Below are positions 55,435 to 63,036 of a DNA stretch of 63,036 bases, piece by piece. The first letter of the stretch is position 1; every line of letters begins with the position of its first letter. The position numbers and the translations under genes were made by a program. This stretch comes from Sphingomonadales bacterium (GTDB taxonomy: Bacteria; Pseudomonadota; Alphaproteobacteria; Sphingomonadales; Govanellaceae): the NCBI GenBank assembly GCA_019455285.1, contig JACFMS010000016.1, positions 12,595-75,630 of the forward strand. Reading direction: 5' to 3'. The notes beneath the pieces were generated by a model that saw nothing but the letters and a program-made list of their open reading frames with translations, had not been told where the DNA came from and did not search any database.

Positions 55435-56435
55435 GGCTGCCACCTTGCGATATTCGCTTTCGCCTCCTGGAGCCTGGCGATCGCCGTCTGCGCCTCCCGC
55501 CCCAGGGATTTCACCATGTCGGCACGAAACCCAGCAAGGCGGGATTCCCACGCCAGCCGTTCAGCAGGCGATAGATCATGGACATGCGCCTCCGACGCCC
55601 GCAATTTTTCGATCAATTCCTGTTCCAGCGCGCGGGTTTCGGCTCGTGAACTGGCAAGATGATCGCGCGCGGTCTTAAGTAAATTCTCCTGCTGCGCCGG
55701 CGTCAGCTCATCAAACCAGCTTTTGCTCGCCACCAGCGCGCCCACTTCCAGCGCATGGCCGGTAAGGGTGATATGAGGCGCAAATTTATAATATTCACCG
55801 TAATAAATGCTTTGCAGCTCAATGGATAAGCCATCGATGAGTCCAGTTTGCAGCGACGGCGTCACATCGGGATAGGCAAGCGCCACCGGATTGGCGGACA
55901 GGAATCTCCAGAACGCCAGTGAAATGTCCGCCTGCAAGGCGCGGGGGCGCAATCCTTTCGCCATCTTCGGAACTGTCAGCGAGCGGCGCGCCGCCATGTG
56001 ATGAACGCCGCTGGGATTAAAGGCGATCAAGACGATCCCGGCGCGCTCCAGCGGCGGGGAAAATATCCGTTGGCCAGCGTGATCCAAAACATAGGTCGCC
56101 TGCGATTGATCGCGCCAGATGAAAGGCAGGTCCAACACTTTGAGAGATGGAGCAACCGCCGCCAAGGAGGTTGTAGTGAATAACCCCATGGCGATGCGGC
56201 CGCGCCGCATTTGCTGAATGGCGTGAAGCTCCCCGCCCAAAATGCTTGAAGGATAAATATCAAGCGTAACGCGCGCTGCCCCGGGTCCATTGACGGATGC
56301 CTGAATGGCTTCCAGATAATGAACCCAGGGCGTTCCCGGCGGCGCTGCCGTTACCAGCGGGGCGGTCTTTTCGCCGGCGGCTGCGGCTGTTGCGGACCAG
56401 CAAATCAAAAAGCCAATTGCCCGCAACAGACGCAT
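55431..56435 (-). CDS. dctP: TRAP transporter solute-binding protein
   Basis: The 334-residue protein has a signal peptide ending near TAAAAGEK and the DctP layout with DIYPSSILGGELHAIQQM, LPFIWRDQSQA and the C-terminal coiled helix (ARDHLASSRAETRALEQELI). The ligand is a carboxylate in this family, but the typical Arg that binds it cannot be placed with certainty. It follows TonB receptor 5 by 17 bp, so receptor and TRAP importer form one outer-to-inner-membrane route. Confidence 0.9.
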   Translation of the reverse strand: MRLLRAIGFLICWSATAAAAGEKTAPLVTAAPPGTPWVHYLEAIQASVNGPGAARVTLDIYPSSILGGELHAIQQMRRGRIAMGLFTTTSLAAVAPSLKVLDLPFIWRDQSQATYVLDHAGQRIFSPPLERAGIVLIAFNPSGVHHMAARRSLTVPKMAKGLRPRALQADISLAFWRFLSANPVALAYPDVTPSLQTGLIDGLSIELQSIYYGEYYKFAPHITLTGHALEVGALVASKSWFDELTPAQQENLLKTARDHLASSRAETRALEQELIEKLRASEAHVHDLSPAERLAWESRLAGFRADMVKSLGREAQTAIARLQEAKANIARWQP

Positions 56436-56452
56436 CTGGCGTTCCTATGCCG

Positions 56453-58801
56453 TCAGAACGTCTTTTTCACGTTCATGCCGATGGTGCGCGGACGGTTAGT
56501 GGTAACCCGCAACAAGCCTGGAATGGGCGCGCCCAGCGAGTCGGTGATGCCCAGATTGGCCTGCTTGTCGAACAGGTTGTTGACGAAGAAAGCCGCTTCC
56601 CAATCATCCGAACGGACGCCCAGACGGACATTGACAAGGGTATAGGAAGGACGCCGATCGTCAGGGTTTGTTTCGTCAAAGCTTGAGATGGCATTGCCGG
56701 CATATTGTATGTTGCCGTGGATAAAGCCTTCATTGCCATTGAAGGCGGGGAAGGTGTAATCGGCGGATGCGCTGGCGGTCCATTTCGGCACATCTTGCAG
56801 CCGGTCGCCATCCACGCCGTCCAGGCTCGGGGCATCGGCCGAAAGCGTTGCATCGTTATAACCAAAGCCGGCGGACACTTGCAGACGCTCGGTCACTCGG
56901 GCGTTTACCTCCACCTCAACGCCCTTGCTGACGGCGGAACCGGCGTTATCGGTGAACCGGAAGCCGCAATCAAGAAAGTTTAATTGCTGCACATCCTTCC
57001 AGTCGATGTAATAAAGCGCGCTGTTTAAGGTAACGCGTCCATTCGCCAGCCGCGTTTTTGCGCCCGCCTCATAGTTGATGACGGAGTCGGCATTAAACTG
57101 GCTGGGGCCTTCCGACAGACCCAGTTCGGCCAGATCATCGGCGCATACGCCCAGCGGCACGCCGGTATTGGGGCCGCCCGGACGGAAACCCTTGGATACG
57201 GTGGCGTAGAACAGAATATCATCGCTTGCTTCATAGGAAGTCAGGACGCGGAAAGTCGTCCCGGTTTCGGAGGCGTCACCGACGGTAAGCGTTGACCCGC
57301 CATTAAAGACGCCGGATGCGGCACGAACGAAGGTGGACTTGAGATCAAACCAGCGGAGACCGCCGCTTAAGGCCCATTGCGGCGTCAGATGAAAAGTCAC
57401 ATCGGCAAATAGCGCATATTGCTTGCTTGTACGATCGGTGCGGCCGAGGAAGAAGTTGTTCTCCTCGATATCGGGGCCGAAAAAGTCGCTCCAGCCGCCG
57501 GCGGCGTCGCTCCAGCCGGGAACAATCAGATCATCCATCCATTTATCTTCGTTATCGTTATAATAGCCGCCGATAATCCATTCCAATCTCCCGCCATTGG
57601 TTGACGTCAGCCGGATTTCCTGCGTGAATTCCTTGATGGGCAGCATCTCGACGATGGGCGCCGGCATGAAAATGCCGAACGGAATGAAGAACTCCAGCAT
57701 ATCGGTGACGTCTTCCGCCTGCACCGATTTGCGATCAAAATAGGAGCTGGACGAGGTAAGCTCCGCCCAGTCGCCAAACTCATATTTGAGCGTCAGATTA
57801 TAAAGCGTCCATTTGTCGCTATAAGGCTCGGCCACGTCACGGGTGCGGAACTGGCCAAGATCGCCCGATCCCGGCGGATCGTCATAAGTCGGCGAACCAG
57901 ACATCTTGGTCCGCTGCGCATAGACGCTGGGCGTGATCGTCAGATCTTCCGTGGGCTGAAATTGTATCGCCAGCCGCGCGCCGCGGGTGGTTTGATCGTT
58001 GACGTCCTTGTGAACCGGAAAGGCAGTAGTCTGGTTTTTATAATCGGGAAAAGTTTCAGGATCGTTGTCAATGGGAAAATCCCCGAAATAGCGATCGATA
58101 TAGCCGCTTTCATCGTGATAATACCCAACCACGCGCACCGCCAGCTTGTCTTCGATGACCGGCAGGTTGACCATGGCATTCAAGCCGTAATTCTCACCGC
58201 CGTGCCGGGTGGTGGACAGCGTTCCATCCACCTTGGCGCTAAATTCGTTTGCATTGGGCTTACTGCTGATGAGCCGCACGGTGCCGCCCATGGAGCTTGA
58301 ACCGTAAAGGGTGCCCTGAGGGCCGCGCAAAATTTCAACACGGTCGATATCAAACAGTCGGGGATCGACTGTCACCGAGCGCGCCGTACCCGACTGAGCG
58401 GATAATGGGGTTTCATCAAGGTAATAGCTGACGGTGGGCGCGCTGCCTCCCTGGGTAGACAATCCGCGAATGACAAGTTTCTGTCGCCCGGTTCCGCCCG
58501 ACAGAAAAGACAGCGACGGTACAGTGCGGGCAAAATCCTCGAATTGAGCGGCGCCGAGCCGTTCCAACGCTTGCTCCGACAACGCGCTGATGCTCATGGG
58601 CACGTCCTGGAGAAGCTGGGAGCGCTTCTGCGCCGTCACCACGATCTCCCCCAGGAGACCCTCTTGTTGCTCGTCCTCCGCCAAGGCACGGCCGCCAAAG
58701 GCAAGCATGAATGACGCCAAAATGGTTGTGGCGACCAGCGTTTTACGAAATTGGGCGGCGCGCAATGTCCGCATCCCCGGCATGTCTGTGTTCCTGAGCA
58801 T
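56453..58801 (-). CDS. TonB-dependent outer-membrane receptor (5)
   Basis: The receptor of 782 residues has an N-terminal signal ending near GGRALAED, the plug start EIVVTAQKRSQLLQDVPMSI, the motif RVEILRGPQGTLYGSSSMGG and a last strand NVKKTF. ATG 58801 follows AGGGA; an ATG at 58783 (MPGMRTLRAA) after AGGAA is equally possible. It leads the unit with TRAP dctP-dctQ-dctM. It is closely related in plug region to receptor 4 and shares its operator, so both are probably induced by the same compound or by two parts of one compound. Confidence 0.93.
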   Translation of the reverse strand: MLRNTDMPGMRTLRAAQFRKTLVATTILASFMLAFGGRALAEDEQQEGLLGEIVVTAQKRSQLLQDVPMSISALSEQALERLGAAQFEDFARTVPSLSFLSGGTGRQKLVIRGLSTQGGSAPTVSYYLDETPLSAQSGTARSVTVDPRLFDIDRVEILRGPQGTLYGSSSMGGTVRLISSKPNANEFSAKVDGTLSTTRHGGENYGLNAMVNLPVIEDKLAVRVVGYYHDESGYIDRYFGDFPIDNDPETFPDYKNQTTAFPVHKDVNDQTTRGARLAIQFQPTEDLTITPSVYAQRTKMSGSPTYDDPPGSGDLGQFRTRDVAEPYSDKWTLYNLTLKYEFGDWAELTSSSSYFDRKSVQAEDVTDMLEFFIPFGIFMPAPIVEMLPIKEFTQEIRLTSTNGGRLEWIIGGYYNDNEDKWMDDLIVPGWSDAAGGWSDFFGPDIEENNFFLGRTDRTSKQYALFADVTFHLTPQWALSGGLRWFDLKSTFVRAASGVFNGGSTLTVGDASETGTTFRVLTSYEASDDILFYATVSKGFRPGGPNTGVPLGVCADDLAELGLSEGPSQFNADSVINYEAGAKTRLANGRVTLNSALYYIDWKDVQQLNFLDCGFRFTDNAGSAVSKGVEVEVNARVTERLQVSAGFGYNDATLSADAPSLDGVDGDRLQDVPKWTASASADYTFPAFNGNEGFIHGNIQYAGNAISSFDETNPDDRRPSYTLVNVRLGVRSDDWEAAFFVNNLFDKQANLGITDSLGAPIPGLLRVTTNRPRTIGMNVKKTF

Positions 58802-58835
58802 GGCAATATCCCTATTTAAAGGCTTTGTTGTTTAC

Positions 58836-58864
58836 TGAATATATTTTCATTGAACTATTATTCA
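58836..58864 (-). promoter_or_regulatory. Tandem TetR-type operator before TonB receptor 5
   Basis: Both halves are exact: TGAA-N6-TTCA (58836-58849), central T, TGAA-N6-TTCA (58851-58864). It begins 35 bp upstream of the first ATG, close to the 32 bp of the receptor 4 site. A minus-strand TTGACA (58882-58877) lies 12 bp further upstream, again putting the operator over the -10/start region. Confidence 0.78.
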
Positions 58865-59256
58865 TTATATCCTGGTTGTCAACCCGAATTTCTGGCCTCC
58901 CGCTGTCGTGACCGACCACCCCTGGAAAGAGGCGGCCGCAGAACCCACAAGCCTAGGTCATGTACTGCCGGGGCGAGTGCGGCTGACTGCGGCCTATTAT
59001 GGTTATTTGGGGGTGTTCGTTAGGAAAAACTGAATAAATGGGGGAGGTAGCTTGGGGGCCCAGCCCCAAACCTTACCAGGATCAGTGTCTTTGGCTCAAT
59101 ATTCTCACGCGATTAGGCATTTGGTCCAAGATCGTGGACGGCGCTTCTCCACCGCGGCTTCTTAATAAATGTCATCCCTGCCCTTACCCGCAGCCATGGG
59201 GGCCTATGACATTGATATCTGTCTAAATTATCTTGAGGGCAGTCTGGGAGAAACTC
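58865..59256. other. Gene-poor gap between the TonB/TRAP unit and the next transporter
   Basis: About 390 bp contain the -35-like element of receptor 5 and otherwise no recognisable gene. A short open frame at 59038-59226 (plus strand) has no domain and no ribosome-binding site. A small G-C hairpin near 59055-59072 (TTGGGG and CCCCAA arms) is visible. No tRNA, repeat or remnant is recognised. Confidence 0.5.
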
Positions 59257-60687
59257 TCAGCTCATTAAGATAATGGCGAGAAACGTTGTCGTCGTAAACC
59301 CCACCATCACCGGGAAAAAATTTCGCCGGACCAAACTTGCCGGACTGACGCCGGAAATTCCCGCATCCGCGCACACCCCAAAGGCCCAAGCAACCAACGT
59401 GCCGCCGCCGGTGAAAATCGTGATCACCTGTGCCAGAGCCGATAGAACGACAGTATTATTGTAATCGCTCCCCGCCAGGGCGCCAGTTAAAGACCCCAGC
59501 AGCGGCAATCCTGAGAAGCCCGATCCATCAAGCCCTACCAGCACGCCCGTTATAGCAATGCCAACTGCCTGCGCCGCGCTGTTGGCCCCCATGTGAGCAT
59601 TAATGCTGCGGCCAATATCAAACAAATATCCGGAGGTGCCTTCCCCCATAACATTGACGGCATGATCAGGATTGCCAAGGAAGAAGAATGCGGCAATAGG
59701 AATAATCGGGGCAAAGATCTTGATACAGAAGAAGAAGCCGGTCTTTATATGTTCTGTTACCACGTCAAAGCCGCTTATTCCCTCATGCGCCAGCGTTGAC
59801 AGCACCAGCAGAATGGTCGCTACGCCGCCAAGAAGCGCGGTGGCGTCGCCACCGCGTATAGCATTTTCGGGGTCGAATATGCCTCGATAGATCATCAGCC
59901 CGACAATGCATAACAGTATGATCGGAACCCCCACGCCGAAGTGTTTTGCGTAAGGGCCTCTCGCATGGGGATGGTCATCGTTATCGGATGTCGGCTCAGC
60001 CTTCATTCTGCCCAGCCGCATATCGCGCCAGATCTTATAGCAGGCAATCGCGATAGCCACGCCTCCGGTGGTTAAGGAGAACAATATAGTATACGGCAGC
60101 AGGTCCTCGGAATTGATATTGGCGGCGTTTGATGTCAGCCGCGTCGCCCCTTGGATAACCGGGTCAGCCGATAACGCCATGCCATGGCCCGCCAAATTGA
60201 CGGCGACAGCGGCACCCATGGCGGGAAGACCCACTCGTATCGCAACGGGGATCAAAACGGTTCCCACCAGGGCGATTGCTGGCGTTGGCCAGAAAAAGAC
60301 GGCCGCAATATAGATCGTCAGCGAGAGGCTAAAAAAAGCCGAACGCGGACCAACCATTATCTTTTTCATGGGCGCAATCATCATTTGATCCGCCCCTTGC
60401 GCCTTAAGGGAACTCAGCATGGCCACCATCATGGCGATCAATAGCATGATATCAAAAAGCGCCACCCCTGAATTCAGCAGAGCCGCGAACAGGATCTGCA
60501 CTGATCTCAGTATCATCGAGAACAAGGTTTCGTCGCCTTTGCCAGACAGCAGCCCCAATCCAATGACGCCGACGATCGAAGGGATAATGACGCCGCGTCT
60601 GAAGGCAATGGCGATAAAGATGGCGAGCACCGTAGCCAGATAAAACCAATGCGACGGCGTCAGCGAAACCGTTTCCATATGCGACAT
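59257..60687 (-). CDS. Multi-pass membrane transporter of uncertain family
   Basis: The product of about 476 residues starts MSHMETVSLTPSHWFYLATV and has roughly 12 hydrophobic segments with helix-breaking motifs PTPAIALVGTVLIPVAIR in the first half and GLDGSGFSGLPLLGSLTG then FTGGGTLVAWAFGV in the second. Two related halves with re-entrant Gly/Pro loops recall ion-transporter superfamily carriers (DcuC, GntP, CitM), but I cannot name the family with confidence. A charged loop around DNDDHPHARGPYAKH is cytoplasmic or periplasmic. The ATG at 60687 (or 60678) follows AAAGGT. It stands alone between the TonB/TRAP unit and the rnf operon. Confidence 0.7.
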   Translation of the reverse strand: MSHMETVSLTPSHWFYLATVLAIFIAIAFRRGVIIPSIVGVIGLGLLSGKGDETLFSMILRSVQILFAALLNSGVALFDIMLLIAMMVAMLSSLKAQGADQMMIAPMKKIMVGPRSAFFSLSLTIYIAAVFFWPTPAIALVGTVLIPVAIRVGLPAMGAAVAVNLAGHGMALSADPVIQGATRLTSNAANINSEDLLPYTILFSLTTGGVAIAIACYKIWRDMRLGRMKAEPTSDNDDHPHARGPYAKHFGVGVPIILLCIVGLMIYRGIFDPENAIRGGDATALLGGVATILLVLSTLAHEGISGFDVVTEHIKTGFFFCIKIFAPIIPIAAFFFLGNPDHAVNVMGEGTSGYLFDIGRSINAHMGANSAAQAVGIAITGVLVGLDGSGFSGLPLLGSLTGALAGSDYNNTVVLSALAQVITIFTGGGTLVAWAFGVCADAGISGVSPASLVRRNFFPVMVGFTTTTFLAIILMS

Positions 60688-60873
60688 ACCTTTATGGCCC
60701 CCAAGTCTTATAGGAACGGCACAAGTTATGACGCGCCGCCAGCTCACATCTACTGGATCACATGCAAAGCAAGTCTTCCACGAAGCAAACTTTAAGGATG
60801 CGGTTCTCCCGAATGCCTACCCTAATTCTTTTTGGAGAACCCAGCGTCCGTCCCGTAACCTTCTATCGAGATT

Positions 60874-60890
60874 TTGTATATTGTATGCAA
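60874..60890. promoter_or_regulatory. Possible GntR-type operator upstream of the transporter gene
   Basis: TTGTATA is followed directly by TTGTATGCAA, a near-palindrome like the TTGTATACAA-type sites bound by GntR-family proteins. It lies about 190 bp upstream of the transporter start and next to the 3' end of rnfH. No GntR gene is in the window, so this is only a pattern match. Confidence 0.3.
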
Positions 60891-60918
60891 AAAATGTCAA
60901 GCTGAACTATCGCCCCCC

Positions 60919-61260
60919 TCATGATCTTGTGGACGGCTCGCGCTTCTTGGCGATGACGGGGCGAATATCTCGCAGTCTGTACCGCTTGCGCCCCAGCTTT
61001 TGCGGGTCGATCAGAATAGGGCGGTAGATTTCCACCCGATCCCCATCCTGCGCCGGGCTATCCAGCGGCTTGATTTCACCAAAAACCCCTACTTTTTGCT
61101 GCTCAAGATTAATTTCCGGAAATTCATCCAGGATCCCCGATTTTATAATGACGTCTTTGATCGTAGCCCCCTCCTCCAGGGAAAACTCCCGCCAAACCTG
61201 ATTCTTGCTGGTCGCATAAGCAACGCCCACGGCAATCATGCGCATATTCTTTTCAATCAC
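60919..61260 (-). CDS. rnfH: RnfH/UPF0125 family protein
   Basis: The 113-residue protein has the RnfH beta-grasp pattern: VGVAYATSKNQVWREFSLEEG near the start, KVGVFGEIKPLDSPAQDGDRVEIYRP and the basic end DPQKLGRKRYRLRD. Its role beside the Rnf complex is not settled. The start is GTG 61260, 13 bp after the rnfE stop. It is the last gene of the rnf operon, as in Rhodobacter-type rnfABCDGEH. Confidence 0.88.
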   Translation of the reverse strand: MIEKNMRMIAVGVAYATSKNQVWREFSLEEGATIKDVIIKSGILDEFPEINLEQQKVGVFGEIKPLDSPAQDGDRVEIYRPILIDPQKLGRKRYRLRDIRPVIAKKREPSTRS

Positions 61261-61273
61261 GTTTCACATCCGG

Positions 61274-61978
61274 TTAATCGGCGCCACTGGGAGCTATGCG
61301 GTCAAATACGACCGGGGTATTCTTTGATGCCGCAGTGCGGTTTTTCATATATTCCTCAAGATAATGCTTGCCGGCGATCAAGAAACCAAGCGCGATAAAC
61401 CCCCCGGGCGGCAGAATGAACAGAAGAAACCCCTTGTAATCCGGTATGATGGTAATGGTCAGAAAGGAAAATAAATCACCCAGCAGCAAGGAGGCGTTCG
61501 CAAACAGGGTTCCGCTGCCGATAATTTCGCGTACTGCCCCCAGCACTACCAGAACCAGGGTAAAGCCCAGCCCGATCATCATACCGTCAATGGCGGACTG
61601 CCGAACCGAGTTTTTAGAGGCAAAGGCCTCGGCCCGCCCCAGTAGCGAACAGTTCGTGACGATCAGCGAAATGAACAATCCCAGAACCTTATAAAGCTCA
61701 TGCATCCAGGCATTAAGCGCCATATCCACCAGAGTCACGATGGTGGCTATAATGAGGATGAATGACGGGATGCGAACGTCTTGCGGCACAACATTTCTTA
61801 ACAGCGACACCGCCACGCCGGAAGCCATCAGCACGCCCGTTGTTGTCAGGCCCATGCCAAGGCCATTGGTCGCGGTTCCGGTGACTGCCAACAGCGGACA
61901 GAGGGCCAACCTTTGGCTGAGAACGATATTGTTGTCCCAAATTCCTTGTCGCGCTTGTTCCTTGAAGGTGATGCTCAT
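61274..61978 (-). CDS. rnfE: Electron transport complex subunit RnfE
   Basis: The 234-residue membrane subunit has about six helices and family stretches LALCPLLAVTGTATNGLGMG and TNCSLLGRAEAFASKNSV. Rnf couples electron flow between NADH and ferredoxin to ion movement across the inner membrane. Its ATG overlaps the rnfG stop as ATGA. Reduced ferredoxin from Rnf could in principle serve oxygenases or nitrogenase, but nothing here links it to the Rieske genes. Confidence 0.93.
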   Translation of the reverse strand: MSITFKEQARQGIWDNNIVLSQRLALCPLLAVTGTATNGLGMGLTTTGVLMASGVAVSLLRNVVPQDVRIPSFILIIATIVTLVDMALNAWMHELYKVLGLFISLIVTNCSLLGRAEAFASKNSVRQSAIDGMMIGLGFTLVLVVLGAVREIIGSGTLFANASLLLGDLFSFLTITIIPDYKGFLLFILPPGGFIALGFLIAGKHYLEEYMKNRTAASKNTPVVFDRIAPSGAD

Positions 61979-62631
61979 GACGATGACCCTGCTATCTGTT
62001 CCGTGACGGGCGTCAAAAGTTTATCCTTGTTGTTCTGAAAAAATTCGAGACCGGACTTTACCGCCTTAACCACCGCCCGTGGTGTTATGGTGGCTCCGCT
62101 AAACTGATCGAAATGGCCGCCATCCTTCTTAACAGCCCATTGTTCCGCCGGCGGCGTATCGAGGGACAGCCCGCTAAAACCAAGCACCCAGTCGCTCTTG
62201 CTTGCTTCAATCTTGTCGCCGAGCCCCGGAGTTTCCGTGTGGCTGAGCACGCGAACTCCTAGTATCTTTCCCTCGGGATCCACCGCCATGATCGTATTGA
62301 TCTTGCCGGAGTAGCCATAGACGATCACGGAATAAGCTACGGCTGTAATCTTACCATTCCGCATGCCCTGGTAAATAACGGTCGGCTGACCGCCAGGCCC
62401 ATTCATGATAAAACTACTTTGAATAAGGTTGTTGTCATGCAAATCCTCGGGCACGACCTGGGCTATGGAGATCCTCAAATCTTCTTCAAGGCGGCGTTTG
62501 ATCTCCTCATGCGTACTTAAATTCCCGCCGCCGAGCAGCCCGGCGGCCAGCAAAGAAAGCAGACCCAGCAAAATCGCGGGGTATAAAGGCTTTTCTTTCA
62601 CGGCCTTCAATAAGGATGCTCGCCGACTCAT
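61975..62631 (-). CDS. rnfG: Electron transport complex subunit RnfG
   Basis: The 218-residue protein has an N-terminal membrane anchor (YPAILLGLLSLLAAGLLGGG) and a periplasmic FMN-binding domain with the covalent FMN motif SGATIT, plus ILGVRVLSHTETPGLGDKIE. It carries electrons within Rnf. Start and stop both overlap neighbours as ATGA (rnfD before, rnfE after). Confidence 0.94.
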   Translation of the reverse strand: MSRRASLLKAVKEKPLYPAILLGLLSLLAAGLLGGGNLSTHEEIKRRLEEDLRISIAQVVPEDLHDNNLIQSSFIMNGPGGQPTVIYQGMRNGKITAVAYSVIVYGYSGKINTIMAVDPEGKILGVRVLSHTETPGLGDKIEASKSDWVLGFSGLSLDTPPAEQWAVKKDGGHFDQFSGATITPRAVVKAVKSGLEFFQNNKDKLLTPVTEQIAGSSS

Positions 62632-63036
62632 GGCCGCTTCTCCGGCTTTAAGGGTTCTCCCTTATAGGTGCGGCCAAAAATCCGGGGGCGGAGATAGCGG
62701 TCGATCATTGGCGTTAGCGCATTCATGATAAGAATCGCAAACGAGGCTCCCTCTGGATAGACGGACCATGTACGAAGAATATAAATCAGGATGCCCAGGG
62801 CTGCGCCAAAGAAAAGCTGGCCCCGCGGTGACATCGGTGAGGTAACCGGATCGGTTGCAATAAAGAAAGCGGTCAGAAAGGTTGCGCCCGTGAAAACGTG
62901 AACCATGGCATCCGGATACCGGGTTGCGTCAATCAAATGGAACAAAGCAGCGATTATCGCAATGCTGGCAATGGTGCTGACAGGGATATGCCAAGTAATG
63001 ACCCGATGATAGATAAGAAAGATGCCGCCGGCGGTG
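62628..63036 (-). CDS. rnfD: Electron transport complex subunit RnfD, 5' part outside the window
   Basis: The frame is open to the right edge and gives the C-terminal part of RnfD: TAGGIFLIYHRVITWHIPVS at the edge, then the FMN motif region TGATFLTAFFIATDPVTSP and the end PRIFGRTYKGEPLKPEKRP. RnfD is a membrane subunit with covalent FMN. The stop overlaps the rnfG start (ATGA). rnfA, rnfB and rnfC would be expected beyond the edge. Confidence 0.93.
   Translation of the reverse strand, partial: TAGGIFLIYHRVITWHIPVSTIASIAIIAALFHLIDATRYPDAMVHVFTGATFLTAFFIATDPVTSPMSPRGQLFFGAALGILIYILRTWSVYPEGASFAILIMNALTPMIDRYLRPRIFGRTYKGEPLKPEKRP

Noticed and set aside
58865-59256. tmRNA or other structural RNA in the gap after TonB receptor 5
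   Set aside because: Only a small G-C hairpin is visible; no conserved tRNA-like ends or resume frame were found.
61975-62631. NADH:quinone reductase Nqr subunit for the FMN-binding protein
   Set aside because: Order D-G-E followed by RnfH and the subunit features fit Rnf, not Nqr.

Overview
The window is a GC-rich stretch of a Gram-negative chromosome, most likely an alphaproteobacterium of the TonB-receptor-rich kind (Sphingomonadales, Emcibacterales or Kordiimonadales-like). The reasons are five TonB-dependent receptors with sphingomonad-style plug starts (EEIIVTAQKR), a TRAP transporter, a Lrp/AsnC regulator, and an rnf operon in the order D-G-E-H, as in rnfABCDGEH of Rhodobacter. This placement is inference. 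There is no rRNA gene and I recognise no tRNA, CRISPR array or intact insertion sequence. Almost the whole window is a catabolic neighbourhood for amides, ureides and peptides.

Left block (1-23461): two ATP-dependent hydantoinase/oxoprolinase-type pairs (hyuA/hyuB), each near a large MalT-like LuxR regulator. With them are a SnoaL-like protein, two TonB receptors, an ArgE-like M20 deacylase, an AllA-like ureidoglycolate lyase, two paralogous Rieske oxygenases, a DJ-1/PfpI protein and a RidA-like protein. The layout suggests uptake, oxygenation, ATP-driven ring opening of a cyclic amide or ureide, and trimming of the open product. The substrate cannot be read from sequence.

Middle block (23462-36892): an 0.9 kb gene-free gap, recQ, then an exported metallo-beta-lactamase-fold enzyme, an HyuC/AllC-type amidohydrolase and a third TonB receptor on the minus strand. 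A Lrp regulator, a POT peptide transporter, an ornithine-cyclodeaminase-family protein, a PLP ammonia-lyase and an M24 peptidase follow. The cyclodeaminase/ammonia-lyase pair resembles imine reductase plus beta-hydroxy-amino-acid dehydratase pairs such as BhcD/BhcB or EutC/EutB.

Right block (36893-58864) is the most striking part. A TetR regulator (53018-53752) is divergent from a tightly packed minus-strand run of twelve genes: TonB receptor, penicillin-binding-type serine hydrolase, CocE/NonD hydrolase, MaoC hydratase, AMP-forming acyl-CoA ligase, a complete Opp/Dpp ABC importer, asparaginase and leucyl aminopeptidase. Most junctions are ATGA or similar overlaps. A second minus-strand unit (TonB receptor plus TRAP DctP-Q-M) lies on the other side of the TetR gene. 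The same tandem operator, TGAA-N6-TTCA-T-TGAA-N6-TTCA, lies before both receptor genes and, with small changes, before the TetR gene. This defines a likely local regulon for import and breakdown of an unknown acylated or amidated peptide-like compound.

Right edge (58865-63036): a gene-poor gap, a 12-TM-type transporter of uncertain family, then rnfH, rnfE, rnfG and the 3' part of rnfD, which is core energy metabolism and probably marks the end of the accessory region.
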